Source of the DNA: Mycolicibacter heraklionensis
GTDB lineage: Bacteria; Actinomycetota; Actinomycetes; Mycobacteriales; Mycobacteriaceae
Direction: 5' to 3'
Assembly (NCBI RefSeq): GCF_019645815.1
Contig: NZ_CP080997.1
Location: forward strand, 2,174,880 to 2,238,879
Length of the DNA stretch: 64,000 bases
Shown here: positions 1-8,850 of the stretch, piece by piece
Position numbering within the stretch: the stretch's first letter is position 1
Layout: each line of letters begins with the position of its first letter
Notes under the pieces: generated by a model
What the model was told of the DNA's origin: nothing
The model's database searches: none
What the model saw: only the letters and a program-made list of their open reading frames with translations
Made by a program: the position numbers and the translations under genes

Positions 1-176
1 GCACCGCGATGATGCCCCGCCGCCGACGCACCCGCGCCCAACACCGCGCCGCCCGCATCGCCACCGAACGCAATCACAACCGCAAGGCCCGCCAAGCCCG
101 ACGCGCCGCCCGCGACGCCATCTGGTTCCCGAAAGTAGCCCCCGGCATCGACCCCGACGACCCACCACCCTTCTAG
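1..176 (+). CDS. C-terminal end of a 13E12-repeat/DUF222 HNH-type protein (partial)
   Basis: The window opens inside a reading frame that ends at TAG 174-176. The 57 visible residues are very basic (runs such as RRRRTRAQHRAAR) and finish with DPDDPPPF. Arg/His-rich tails ending in DDPPPF are typical of the mycobacterial 13E12-repeat (DUF222 with HNH nuclease) proteins. The catalytic HNH part would lie outside the window, so the family call rests on the tail only. It faces the next gene convergently with only 6 bases between the stops. Confidence 0.4.
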   Translation, partial: TAMMPRRRRTRAQHRAARIATERNHNRKARQARRAARDAIWFPKVAPGIDPDDPPPF

Positions 177-182
177 CGGCGG

Positions 183-548
183 TCAGGCGGCGGTCTGTTG
201 GTGCAGCGTGAGCCGCCAGGCGTTGCCGCGCCGTGTGTAGACGCTGGTGACAAGGGCAACGTAGGTGGGCTGATCTCCGCGTTGCGAGGTCGAGCGATAG
301 GTGACGATGCCAACATCGGGCACCGGCACAAGCACGTGGATATCGCTGAGCTCAAAGGACGACCACGCATCGCCGCCCATGGATGCGATGACGGCGTCGC
401 GGTCAAAAATCGACATACCGCCTGGGAACACCATCGCGATGTCGTCGTCGAGAACGTGCCGGTAGAAGTCCGCAGCGGCTTCACCGCTCGTCGCGAGCGC
501 CTCCCACCCGCGTTGTTCCAGTGCGATCAGTTCTTCCGAAGTCCCCAT
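183..548 (-). CDS. NTF2-like / SnoaL-type DUF4440 protein
   Basis: A 121-residue cone-barrel protein of the nuclear transport factor 2 superfamily. The order helix (EELIALEQRGWEAL), then the strand region LDDDIAMVFPGG, then the closing RRGNAWRLTLHQQT is typical of the DUF4440/SnoaL-like group, which includes small-molecule isomerases and ligand-binding proteins. Nothing in the sequence gives a substrate. I prefer the ATG at 548 over the adjacent in-frame TTG at 551 because GGAGAGG lies about 8 bases before it. It follows the nitronate monooxygenase gene on the same strand and may be co-transcribed with it. Confidence 0.75.
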   Translation of the reverse strand: MGTSEELIALEQRGWEALATSGEAAADFYRHVLDDDIAMVFPGGMSIFDRDAVIASMGGDAWSSFELSDIHVLVPVPDVGIVTYRSTSQRGDQPTYVALVTSVYTRRGNAWRLTLHQQTAA

Positions 549-611
549 CAATCAGCCTCTCCGTCTGTATCGACGGTACTGAAAGTCCGGGTCGGACGGC
601 CATCAAGGCCG

Positions 612-1577
612 CTACGAGCCGCGGTTCAGGATTCGGGTGGCGTCGTGCACCATCTGCGCCACGATGGCACCCGCCGGCACGACGTCGTGGATGAGGCCGA
701 CGGCCTCGCCGATCAGGATGTGCGCAATGTCGAAGTCCGCCGCGGCGAGCCCCGCCTGGAAGGCGGCGATGGCCTCGGGCAGGTTGGCCAGCAAGTGGCT
801 CTCGTCGCCGTGCCAGCTCTGCAGGAACGCGTTGCGTAGCGCCCGCTCGTCGTAGTGGGCAGGCCAATCAAGCTGTCGCACAAGGTCGTAGACGCGGGTG
901 CGAACGGTGTCCTCACCGCTGGCCCGGATGACGCGCTTGTGAGCGCTGGGCGACACGAGCGCCTCGCTGCAGGCCCAGAACCGAGTGCCGACCAAGACTC
1001 CGTCGGCACCGAGCGCCAGCGCCGCGGCCACCCCGCGGCCGTCGGCGATACCGCCCGCGGCCAGTACGAGAGTTTCCGGGGAGCTCTCCGCCACCAGGTC
1101 GACGACGGCCGGGACGAACGTGAGAGTCGAGAGGGTGGACATTCCGTGGCCGCCGGCCTCGGCGCCTTGGGCCACGATGACATTCGCTCCGGCCCGCAGC
1201 GCGGCAACTGCCTGCTCAAGGGTCTGCACCTGGCAGATGAGCGGAACCCCCGCGTCGCGGATGGCTTCGGCGAAGGGCTCGGGATCACCGAAGGACAGCA
1301 TGATCGCCGCCGGGTGCCGGCTGAGTGCGAGGTCGAGAACCTCCGGCACGCGGGCCAGGCTCCAGGTGATGAAACCGCACCCGACGCGCGCGTCGCCGGC
1401 GGCATCGAATTCGCGCTGCACCCAGTCAGCGTCGCCGTAGCCCCCGCCGAGAAGACCGAGTCCACCGGCATGCGTGACCGCAGCGGCGAGCCGGCCGCCG
1501 GAAGCTTGCGCCATGGGCGCCAGCACGATCGGGTGTTCGATACCGAAGTAGTCGGTGAGGCGATTGCGCAGCGACAT
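612..1577 (-). CDS. Nitronate monooxygenase / 2-nitropropane dioxygenase family flavoprotein
   Basis: A 321-residue FMN-dependent TIM-barrel enzyme. Family members oxidise alkyl nitronates or act as enoyl reductase-like flavoproteins. Visible marks are the N-terminal HPIVLAPMAQASGG (residues 15-28), QGAEAGGHG (138-146) with the conserved His, the FMN phosphate-binding AAGGIADGRG (173-182) and GADGVLVGTRF (190-200). Length fits the family. The ATG at 1577 follows GGGAGG. It sits 18 bases after the PrsW stop and upstream of the NTF2-like gene, which suggests a small minus-strand operon. The physiological substrate is unknown. Confidence 0.85.
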   Translation of the reverse strand: MSLRNRLTDYFGIEHPIVLAPMAQASGGRLAAAVTHAGGLGLLGGGYGDADWVQREFDAAGDARVGCGFITWSLARVPEVLDLALSRHPAAIMLSFGDPEPFAEAIRDAGVPLICQVQTLEQAVAALRAGANVIVAQGAEAGGHGMSTLSTLTFVPAVVDLVAESSPETLVLAAGGIADGRGVAAALALGADGVLVGTRFWACSEALVSPSAHKRVIRASGEDTVRTRVYDLVRQLDWPAHYDERALRNAFLQSWHGDESHLLANLPEAIAAFQAGLAAADFDIAHILIGEAVGLIHDVVPAGAIVAQMVHDATRILNRGS

Positions 1578-1595
1578 CGCGATGCCTCCCGAAGA

Positions 1596-2732
1596 TCACC
1601 GCCGCGCCGGCACCGGCGAGTGATACCCCGCCATGGTGTAGAGCACCGGAGCGGCTGTGCGGGCGGCCACCACGCCGTAGGCGTCCTCCTGCTGCACCGC
1701 GAACACCTCGGGATCACCGAAGCCGCGGTCGATGCGATCCCGGATGAACGCCAGCTGGATCACCTGGGCGGCGAACTTCTTGACGGCCCGACCGGCGGGC
1801 CGGCCACCGATGCGCTTCGCCTCGCGGATCGCCAGCTTGCGGGCCCGGATCGAGCCCAGCCAGGACGCCTCATTGGGGGTGATCAGGCCACCCGCCACCG
1901 TCGCGGGCAGCTTCGAAGCGACCAGCTGCTGCTCGTGCCGGCGGCTCAGCATCCCCAGCACCACCATCAGCAGGAACACCGGGACCAACCAGAACACGTA
2001 GGTGACCAGGAAAAGTTGCCCGCCGCCCATCGCCAGCGAGGCGTTCCACGAGGCGTGCATCGCCACCGCCGCCAGATAGCCGAGCAGGATCACGAAGGCT
2101 TTCGACCAGAAGCCGTGCCGGCGCAATGCGAAGAACACCCCGATCCCGGTCATGGTGGTGAACAGCGGGTGGGCGAAGGGGCCGAAGATCAGCCGGGCGA
2201 TGGCCACCGCGGCCATCTTGGCCGGTGAGTCGGCCGGCGCGATGTAGACGATGTCCTCCATCCAGGCGAAACCCACCGCCGTGATGCCCGCGTAGACCAT
2301 GCAGTCGGTCAGCGAGTTGAGCGCCAGCCGCCGGCGCCCGGTCAGCATGATCAGCAGGAACAGGCCCTTCGCGGCCTCCTCGATGAACGGTGCCTGGATG
2401 GCTGCCATGTCGAAGGCCTTCGACACCAGCGGCCGCACGGTGGCCACCGATGACCCGAAGGTCTCCAGTGCCACCGCCAGCACCACGGCCACCGACGCTC
2501 CCCACAAGAACGCCAGTTGCAGCAGCCGGCGCGGCTCGGGCTCCCAACGGTCCAGCCAGCGGTAGCACAACAGCACCACCAGCATCGACATGCTCGCCAG
2601 TACCAGCGCGGTCAGCGTCCCGCCCGGGTTCGCCGCGGTGAACAGCAGCAACAGGAACACGGTGAGAATGGCGAGCAGGACGATCACGATGAGCGGCGCT
2701 CCGACTCTCCGCCGGTTCCGCATCTGAGGCAT
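1596..2732 (-). CDS. PrsW-family intramembrane metalloprotease
   Basis: A 378-residue polytopic membrane protein of the PrsW/CPBP-like glutamic-type protease clan. The PrsW signatures are present: FIEEAAK (residues 116-122), FAWMED (155-160), a His in AHPLFTT (about 188) and HASWN (226-230), all next to hydrophobic helices. In Bacillus, PrsW cleaves anti-sigma factor RsiW; the target here is unknown. I start at the ATG at 2732, giving MPQMRNRRR and then the first membrane helix. The open frame runs 41 codons further upstream, but those codons have no PrsW character. It is divergent from rpsA. Confidence 0.85.
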   Translation of the reverse strand: MPQMRNRRRVGAPLIVIVLLAILTVFLLLLFTAANPGGTLTALVLASMSMLVVLLCYRWLDRWEPEPRRLLQLAFLWGASVAVVLAVALETFGSSVATVRPLVSKAFDMAAIQAPFIEEAAKGLFLLIMLTGRRRLALNSLTDCMVYAGITAVGFAWMEDIVYIAPADSPAKMAAVAIARLIFGPFAHPLFTTMTGIGVFFALRRHGFWSKAFVILLGYLAAVAMHASWNASLAMGGGQLFLVTYVFWLVPVFLLMVVLGMLSRRHEQQLVASKLPATVAGGLITPNEASWLGSIRARKLAIREAKRIGGRPAGRAVKKFAAQVIQLAFIRDRIDRGFGDPEVFAVQQEDAYGVVAARTAAPVLYTMAGYHSPVPARR

Positions 2733-2829
2733 AGCGAGGGAGCGTAGCCACCGGTTTGTCCAGCGTGCAACGCGTCGAGTAGCCTCAACAGGTAGTCCTC
2801 GACTAGTCCTAGGCCAGATCGCGGGCCAC

Positions 2830-2846
2830 CGCATGCGCAGCATGCG
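2830..2846 (+). repeat. Small inverted repeat in the rpsA leader
   Basis: CGCATGC-GCA-GCATGCG: 7-base perfect arms with a 3-base loop, about 50 bases before the rpsA start. It could be a leader hairpin or a protein site. No function is demonstrated by the sequence. Confidence 0.35.
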
Positions 2847-2896
2847 TGATAGCACCCCGTCCCTACTACGTCACAATGTCCGGAGCAACCCAACAC

Positions 2897-4336
2897 ATGC
2901 CAAGTCCCACCGTCACCTCGCCGCAAGTAGCCGTCAACGACATCGGCTCGGCCGAGGACTTTCTCGCCGCCATCGACAAAACGATCAAGTACTTCAACGA
3001 TGGCGACATCGTGGAAGGGACGATCGTCAAGGTTGACCGGGACGAGGTCCTGCTCGACATCGGTTACAAGACCGAAGGGGTCATCCCCTCCCGCGAACTG
3101 TCCATCAAGCACGACGTCGACCCCCACGAGGTGGTGTCCGTCGGTGATGAGGTCGAGGCCCTGGTCCTGACCAAAGAGGACAAAGAGGGTCGTCTGATCC
3201 TGTCCAAGAAGCGCGCCCAGTACGAGCGCGCCTGGGGCACGATCGAAGAGCTCAAGGAGAAGGACGAGGCCGTCAAGGGCACCGTCATCGAGGTCGTCAA
3301 GGGCGGCCTGATCCTCGACATCGGGCTGCGCGGCTTCCTGCCGGCCTCGCTGGTGGAGATGCGCCGGGTCCGCGACCTGCAGCCCTACATCGGCAAAGAG
3401 ATCGAAGCCAAGATCATCGAGCTGGACAAGAACCGCAACAACGTGGTGCTGTCGCGTCGCGCCTGGCTGGAGCAGACCCAGTCCGAGGTGCGCAGCGAGT
3501 TCCTCAACCAGCTGCAGAAGGGCGCCGTCCGCAAGGGCGTCGTCTCCTCGATCGTCAACTTCGGCGCCTTCGTCGACCTGGGCGGCGTGGACGGCCTGGT
3601 GCACGTCTCCGAGCTGTCCTGGAAGCACATCGACCACCCGTCCGAGGTCGTCCAGGTGGGCGACGAGGTCACCGTCGAGGTGCTCGACGTCGACATGGAC
3701 CGCGAGCGGGTTTCGCTGTCGCTCAAGGCCACCCAGGAAGACCCGTGGCGCCACTTCGCCCGCACCCACGCGATCGGTCAGATCGTCCCGGGCAAGGTCA
3801 CCAAGCTGGTGCCGTTCGGTGCGTTCGTCCGTGTCGAGGAGGGCATCGAGGGTCTGGTGCACATCTCCGAGCTGGCTGAGCACCACGTCGAGGTCCCGGA
3901 CCAGGTGGTCGCGGTCGGCGACGACGCCATGGTCAAGGTCATCGACATCGACCTGGACCGCCGCCGGATCTCGCTGAGCCTCAAGCAGGCCAACGAGGAC
4001 TACACCGAGGAGTTCGACCCCTCGAAGTACGGCATGGCCGACAGCTACGACGAGCAGGGCAACTACATCTTCCCCGAGGGCTTCGACGCCGAGACCAACG
4101 AGTGGATCGACGGTTTCGACAAGCAGCGCACCGAGTGGGAGGCCCGCTACGCCGAGGCCGAGCGCCGGCACAAGATGCACACCGCGCAGATGGAGAAGTT
4201 CGCCGCTGCCGAGCAGGCCGAGCCGCGCTCAGGTGCCAACGGTTCGCACCGCGACGAGGCTCCGGCCGGTGGTTCGCTGGCCAGCGACGAGCAGCTCGCC
4301 GCGCTGCGGGAGAAGCTCGCCGGTAACAGCGCGTAG
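2897..4336 (+). CDS. rpsA: 30S ribosomal protein S1
   Basis: A 479-residue S1 protein that binds mRNA on the 30S subunit and, in mycobacteria, has been linked to trans-translation and pyrazinoic acid. Four S1 OB-fold repeats can be read, beginning near GDIVEGTIVKVDRDEVLLDIG, KGTVIEVVKGGLILDIG, KGVVSSIVNFGAFVDLGG and GKVTKLVPFGAFVRVEEG. The C-terminal tail (HTAQMEKFAAAEQAEP...) is divergent, as in other mycobacteria. The start at 2897 (MPSPTVTSPQ) matches the known mycobacterial N-terminus; the frame is open 17 codons further upstream. coaE follows after 39 bases. Confidence 0.97.
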   Translation: MPSPTVTSPQVAVNDIGSAEDFLAAIDKTIKYFNDGDIVEGTIVKVDRDEVLLDIGYKTEGVIPSRELSIKHDVDPHEVVSVGDEVEALVLTKEDKEGRLILSKKRAQYERAWGTIEELKEKDEAVKGTVIEVVKGGLILDIGLRGFLPASLVEMRRVRDLQPYIGKEIEAKIIELDKNRNNVVLSRRAWLEQTQSEVRSEFLNQLQKGAVRKGVVSSIVNFGAFVDLGGVDGLVHVSELSWKHIDHPSEVVQVGDEVTVEVLDVDMDRERVSLSLKATQEDPWRHFARTHAIGQIVPGKVTKLVPFGAFVRVEEGIEGLVHISELAEHHVEVPDQVVAVGDDAMVKVIDIDLDRRRISLSLKQANEDYTEEFDPSKYGMADSYDEQGNYIFPEGFDAETNEWIDGFDKQRTEWEARYAEAERRHKMHTAQMEKFAAAEQAEPRSGANGSHRDEAPAGGSLASDEQLAALREKLAGNSA

Positions 4337-4375
4337 TAGCGTCTGGGCGCTCGAAGGGGCTTTGAAGGGGCGCAG

Positions 4376-5593
4376 ATGCTGCGTATCGGTCTGACCGGCG
4401 GTATCGGCGCCGGGAAGTCGACGGTGTCGGCTACCTTCAGCCGGTGCGGTGGCGTCATCGTCGACGGTGATGTCATCGCCCGCGAAGTCGTGGAGCCCGG
4501 TACCGAAGGCCTCGCCAAATTGGTCGAGGCCTTCGGGCCGGGGATCTTGTTGCCGGACGGGGCACTGGACCGTCCGGCGCTGGCCGCGATCGCTTTCAGC
4601 GACGACGACAAGCGGGCAACGCTCAACGGCATCGTGCATCCGCTGGTGGCGCACCGCCGTGCTGAGCTGATCGCAGCGGCCGGTGACGAAGCGGTGATCG
4701 TCGAGGACATCCCGCTGCTGGTCGAGTCTCAGATGGCGCCGCTTTTCCCGCTGGTGGTCGTGGTGCACGCCGAGATAGAAACCCGAGTAGCTCGGCTGCG
4801 TGAATACCGCGGTATGTCGGAGGACGACGCGCGAGCCAGGATTGCCGCGCAGGCCACCGAGCCGCAGCGACGCGACGTCGCCGACGTCTGGCTGGACAAT
4901 TCCGGCAACCCGGATGAGCTGTCGAAGCAGGCCCTTGAGCTGTGGCACCAGCGCATCCTGCCGTTCGCGCACAACCTCACCACGCGCCAGACGGTGCCGT
5001 CCCCGACGCAGCTGATGCCGGCCGATCCGACCTGGCCGGATCAGGCGCAGCGAATCTTGGCCCGGGTGCGCACCGCCTGTGGGCACCGGGCCACCCGCGT
5101 TGATCACATCGGCTCCACGGCGGTGCCCGGACTGGACGCCAAGGATGTCATCGATGTCCAGGTCACGGTCGAATCCCTCGCGGTGGCCGACGAACTCGCC
5201 GAATCCCTGCTGCGCGCCGGCTACCCCCGGGTGGAGGCGATCACCACCGACAACGGAAAGCCCAACGCCCGCAGCACCGTCGACGAGTTCGATCACGCGG
5301 CAGACCCGGCGTTGTGGCAGAAGCGGATTCACGCCTCCGCCGACCCGGGCCGGGCCACCAACGTCCACATCCGAGTGGCCGGTTGGCCCAATCAGCAGTT
5401 CGCCCTGCTGTTCCCGGCCTGGCTGTCCGCCGACGCCGAGGCCCGGACCGAGTACCTGGGCGTCAAACGCGACGCGGAACGTGCGGGGGCGCACGGTGGC
5501 ATCGCGGCGTATGCCGAGGTCAAGGAACCCTGGTTCGACGCCGCCTACCGGCAGGCATGGGCCTGGGCCGATCGCACCGGGTGGCGGCCTTAG
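4376..5593 (+). CDS. coaE: Dephospho-CoA kinase fused to a GrpB/UPF0157 nucleotidyltransferase-like domain
   Basis: A 405-residue two-domain protein. Residues 1-200 are dephospho-CoA kinase, the last step of CoA synthesis, with a P-loop GGIGAGKS (8-15) and the acceptor-side motif VDGDVIAREV. Residues about 215-405 are a GrpB (UPF0157) domain with the nucleotidyltransferase-fold motif DHIGSTAVPGL. The same fusion occurs in M. tuberculosis CoaE (Rv1631), where the extra domain has been proposed to help the kinase fold. The ATG at 4376 follows GAAGGGG. It directly follows rpsA, as in other mycobacteria. Confidence 0.95.
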   Translation: MLRIGLTGGIGAGKSTVSATFSRCGGVIVDGDVIAREVVEPGTEGLAKLVEAFGPGILLPDGALDRPALAAIAFSDDDKRATLNGIVHPLVAHRRAELIAAAGDEAVIVEDIPLLVESQMAPLFPLVVVVHAEIETRVARLREYRGMSEDDARARIAAQATEPQRRDVADVWLDNSGNPDELSKQALELWHQRILPFAHNLTTRQTVPSPTQLMPADPTWPDQAQRILARVRTACGHRATRVDHIGSTAVPGLDAKDVIDVQVTVESLAVADELAESLLRAGYPRVEAITTDNGKPNARSTVDEFDHAADPALWQKRIHASADPGRATNVHIRVAGWPNQQFALLFPAWLSADAEARTEYLGVKRDAERAGAHGGIAAYAEVKEPWFDAAYRQAWAWADRTGWRP

Positions 5594-5609
5594 CTGCGTT
5601 AAAGCCTGA

Positions 5610-6050
5610 TCAGGCCATGCTGCTGATCAGCGCGCCGCACAGCATCGCGCCGGTGTGGGGGTCATTGGTGTTGCCCCAGGTGTTGATGAAGCGCTCGCTC
5701 TTGACGGTGGTGACGTCGTCGACCTTGATCTCGCAGTGCACGGTTGCGGTGGTCGGGAAGCGCAGCCGGATCACCATGCCGGCCTTGCTGGGGTCGGACA
5801 TCACGGTGTTGGCCTCGAACGGGGTGCCGAACGCGTCGAGGTCCGCGCTGGCGGTCTCGTAGTCGTTGCGCATGAAGGTCACCACGTTGCCGCTGGACCA
5901 GGCGTCGACCTTCGCGATGTAGGTCACGTTGTGCAGCTCGGTGGTGGTGTCGTTGTCATCGGCCCCCGCCGGCGCCGGGATCAGCTGACCGCACCCGAGT
6001 ACGGCTGCGGTGGTGGCAGCGGCGACACCGATTCGCAGTTTGGCGTTCAT
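5610..6050 (-). CDS. Small secreted protein of unknown function
   Basis: A 146-residue exported protein. The N-terminus (MNAKLR, then a hydrophobic stretch ending in APAGA-DD) is a Sec signal with a good signal-peptidase I site after AGA. The sequence VLGC at residues 17-20 could alternatively act as an imperfect lipobox. The mature part is beta-rich with two cysteines (in TVHCEIKV and GAMLCGAL) that could pair. I recognise no family. It faces coaE convergently and is read in the same direction as the DUF402 gene upstream of it. It is not present at this position in the M. tuberculosis gene order as I know it. Confidence 0.7.
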   Translation of the reverse strand: MNAKLRIGVAAATTAAVLGCGQLIPAPAGADDNDTTTELHNVTYIAKVDAWSSGNVVTFMRNDYETASADLDAFGTPFEANTVMSDPSKAGMVIRLRFPTTATVHCEIKVDDVTTVKSERFINTWGNTNDPHTGAMLCGALISSMA

Positions 6051-6060
6051 ATCAGCGAGA

Positions 6061-6567
6061 TTACCCGGCCCAGGAGAGTTGCATTCCGAGGTCGGCCAGC
6101 CAGCGGTGCAGGTCGTAGCCGTTGCGGGCCAGGCCGTCCACGGCGTTCACCGCGCGCAGCACCGCCTGCTCGGCGTCATGCTGACTCAGCAGACCCTCGG
6201 CGACGGCGGCCATCAGCTCGTCGGTGTCGGTGAGCTCGACGCTGGACCCGGTGCGGACCACCAGGTCCAGGTAGTGGTCCCGGGAGTGCCAGCGCTCCGG
6301 TCCCGCGGTGTACTCGCCGACGTCGAGGTAGAAGTCCTGGTCGCGCTCGTGTCCGGGGTTGAAGTGGAAGATGCTCGCCCGCAGACCCAGCGACGGCAGC
6401 AGCCAGGACTCCAGGTAGTGGAATTGGGCCCGCCCCGGGGTGGGGCGGGCCAGGTAGAGGCCCCAGGGATGCACCTCGTAGACGTCGACGGCGCGCACCA
6501 CCCCTTTGGGGTCGGTGTTGGTGTAGCCGTGCAGGTCGAAGGTCTCTTCCTTGGGTGGGTGCACCAC
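6061..6567 (-). CDS. DUF402 domain protein (Rv1632c-like)
   Basis: A 168-residue cytosolic protein. The core FYLDVGEYT ... [21 protein letters not shown] resembles DUF402, a fold shared with nucleoside di/triphosphatases and RNA-associated proteins. The role of this subgroup is not known. Several starts are possible. I chose the tandem GTG at 6567/6564 because GGGAGAGG sits 7 bases before it; the longer open frame crosses the uvrB start. Only 43 bases separate it from divergent uvrB, so the two promoters overlap. It sits between coaE and uvrB, as Rv1632c does in M. tuberculosis. Confidence 0.75.
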   Translation of the reverse strand: MVHPPKEETFDLHGYTNTDPKGVVRAVDVYEVHPWGLYLARPTPGRAQFHYLESWLLPSLGLRASIFHFNPGHERDQDFYLDVGEYTAGPERWHSRDHYLDLVVRTGSSVELTDTDELMAAVAEGLLSQHDAEQAVLRAVNAVDGLARNGYDLHRWLADLGMQLSWAG

Positions 6568-6580
6568 TGACCGCCTCTCC

Positions 6581-6610
6581 CTGTCGGCTCCCCGGCCTAC
6601 TCTGGTTTCC
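6581..6610 (+). promoter_or_regulatory. PafBC/RecA-independent-type DNA-damage promoter of uvrB
   Basis: CTGTCGGCT, 8 bases, TACTCT, then 7 bases to the GTG start of uvrB. The known RecA-independent damage promoter of mycobacteria (RecA-NDp, activated by PafBC) is TTGTCRGTG-N8-TANNNT. The core TGTCGG, the exact 8-base spacing and the TANNNT all match; three flanking bases differ. The distance implies a leaderless mRNA. Confidence 0.55.
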
Positions 6611-8791
6611 GTGGCCTTCGCAACGGAACACCCCATCGTCGCGCATTCGGAGTACCGACCCGCCGCTGACGCCGTCGAGGGCATCGTCCGCGCCGGCGGC
6701 CGGTTCGACGTCGTCAGCGACTACCAGCCGGCCGGCGACCAGCCGACCGCCATTGCCGAACTGGAACGCCGCATCACCTCGGGGGAGAAGGACGTGGTGC
6801 TGCTCGGCGCCACCGGCACCGGCAAGTCGGCCACCGCGGCCTGGCTGATCGAGCGGCTGCAGCGGCCCACCCTGGTGATGGCGCCGAACAAGACGCTGGC
6901 CGCGCAGCTGGCAAACGAGCTACGAGAGATGCTGCCGCACAACGCAGTCGAGTATTTCGTCTCGTACTACGACTACTACCAGCCGGAAGCCTATATCGCG
7001 CAGACCGACACCTACATCGAGAAGGACAGCTCGATCAACGACGACGTCGAGCGGCTGCGTCATTCGGCGACCTCCAGCCTGCTGTCCCGGCGTGACGTGG
7101 TGGTGGTCGCGTCGGTGTCCTGCATCTACGGCCTGGGCACCCCGCAGTCCTACCTGGACCGCTCCGTCGAGCTGCAGGTCGGCGTGGAGGTGCCGCGCGA
7201 CGCCCTGCTGCGGCTGCTGGTCGACGTGCAGTACACCCGCAACGACATGGCGTTCACCCGCGGCTCGTTCCGGGTGCGCGGCGACACCGTCGAGATCATC
7301 CCGTCCTACGAGGAGCTGGCGGTCCGCATCGAGTACTTCGGCGACGAGATCGAGGCGCTGTACTACCTGCATCCGCTCACCGGGGACGTGGTCCGCAAGG
7401 TCGATTCGCTCCGCATCTTCCCGGCCACCCACTACGTCGCCGGTCCGGAACGGATGACGCAGGCCATCTCCACCATCGAGGAGGAGCTGGCCGCCCGCCT
7501 CGAAGAGCTGGAGAACCACGGCAAGCTGCTGGAAGCCCAGCGGCTGCGGATGCGCACCAACTACGACATCGAGATGATGCGTCAGGTCGGCTTCTGCTCG
7601 GGCATCGAGAACTATTCGCGCCACATCGACGGTCGCGGCGCCGGCACGCCCCCGGCCACCCTGCTGGATTACTTCCCCGAGGACTTCCTGCTCATCATCG
7701 ACGAGTCGCACGTCACCGTGCCGCAGATCGGGGGCATGTACGAGGGCGACATGTCGCGCAAACGCAACCTGGTGGAGTTCGGGTTCCGGTTGCCGTCGGC
7801 CTGCGACAACCGGCCGCTGACCTGGGAGGAGTTCGCCGACCGGATCGGCCAGACGGTCTACATGTCGGCCACTCCGGGCCCCTATGAGCTCAGCCAGGCC
7901 GGCGGCGAGTTCGTCGAGCAGGTGATCCGCCCGACCGGCCTGGTGGACCCCAAGGTGGTGGTGAAGCCGACCAAGGGCCAGATCGACGACCTGATCGCCG
8001 AGATCCGGCAGCGCACCGCGGCCGACGAGCGGGTGCTGGTGACCACGCTGACCAAGAAAATGGCCGAAGACCTCACCGACTACCTGCTGGAGATGGGGAT
8101 TCGGGTGCGCTACCTGCACTCCGAGGTCGACACGCTGCGCCGGGTGGAGCTGCTGCGGCAGCTGCGGCTCGGCGACTACGACGTGCTGATCGGCATCAAC
8201 CTGCTGCGGGAGGGCCTGGACCTGCCCGAGGTGTCGCTGGTGGCGATCCTGGACGCCGACAAGGAGGGCTTCCTGCGCTCCACCCGCAGCCTGATCCAGA
8301 CCATCGGCCGGGCCGCCCGCAACGTCTCCGGCGAAGTGCACATGTACGCCGACAAGATCACCGACTCGATGCGGGAGGCCATCGACGAAACCGAACGCCG
8401 CCGGGCCAAGCAGGTCGCCTACAACGAGGCGAACGGCATCGACCCGCAGCCGCTGCGCAAGAAGATCGCCGACATCCTCGACCAGGTGTACCGGGAGGTG
8501 GAGGACACCGAAACCATCGAGGTCGCCGGGTCGGGCCGCAACGCTTCACGCGGGCGGCGCGCCCAGGGGGCACCGGGCCGGGCAGGCCAATCCGTGAGCG
8601 CCGGGGTCTTCGAGGGCCGCGACACCAGCAACATGCCGCGAGCCGAGCTCGCCGATCTGGTCAAGGACCTCACCGAGCAGATGATGAACGCGGCGCGTGA
8701 TCTGCAATTCGAGCTGGCGGCCCGGATTCGCGACGAGATCGCCGACCTCAAGAAGGAACTGCGGGGTATGGACGCGGCCGGAATCAAGTGA
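6611..8791 (+). CDS. uvrB: Excinuclease ABC subunit B
   Basis: A 726-residue UvrB, the damage-verifying helicase-like subunit of nucleotide excision repair; it is loaded by UvrA and recruits UvrC. Visible: Walker A GATGTGKS, the beta-hairpin region [12 protein letters not shown], Walker B region LLIIDESHV, the C-terminal helicase motif QTIGRAARN, and the UvrC-binding UVR motif near the end ([16 protein letters not shown]). The GTG at 6611 gives VAFATEHP..., aligning with the mycobacterial N-terminus. The protein has a few more residues near position 20 than the M. tuberculosis form. See the damage-type promoter directly upstream. Confidence 0.97.
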   Translation: MAFATEHPIVAHSEYRPAADAVEGIVRAGGRFDVVSDYQPAGDQPTAIAELERRITSGEKDVVLLGATGTGKSATAAWLIERLQRPTLVMAPNKTLAAQLANELREMLPHNAVEYFVSYYDYYQPEAYIAQTDTYIEKDSSINDDVERLRHSATSSLLSRRDVVVVASVSCIYGLGTPQSYLDRSVELQVGVEVPRDALLRLLVDVQYTRNDMAFTRGSFRVRGDTVEIIPSYEELAVRIEYFGDEIEALYYLHPLTGDVVRKVDSLRIFPATHYVAGPERMTQAISTIEEELAARLEELENHGKLLEAQRLRMRTNYDIEMMRQVGFCSGIENYSRHIDGRGAGTPPATLLDYFPEDFLLIIDESHVTVPQIGGMYEGDMSRKRNLVEFGFRLPSACDNRPLTWEEFADRIGQTVYMSATPGPYELSQAGGEFVEQVIRPTGLVDPKVVVKPTKGQIDDLIAEIRQRTAADERVLVTTLTKKMAEDLTDYLLEMGIRVRYLHSEVDTLRRVELLRQLRLGDYDVLIGINLLREGLDLPEVSLVAILDADKEGFLRSTRSLIQTIGRAARNVSGEVHMYADKITDSMREAIDETERRRAKQVAYNEANGIDPQPLRKKIADILDQVYREVEDTETIEVAGSGRNASRGRRAQGAPGRAGQSVSAGVFEGRDTSNMPRAELADLVKDLTEQMMNAARDLQFELAARIRDEIADLKKELRGMDAAGIK

Positions 8792-8850
8792 CGCGCCAGG
8801 CAGCCGATCCATTTTCGCGTGTGATGGTGATCCGTGATTGACTGCAAGCG

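Noticed and set aside
6568..6610. LexA (SOS) box in front of uvrB
   Set aside because: No TCGAAC-N4-GTTCGA-like palindrome is present here or before uvrA; the PafBC-type promoter explains the region better.
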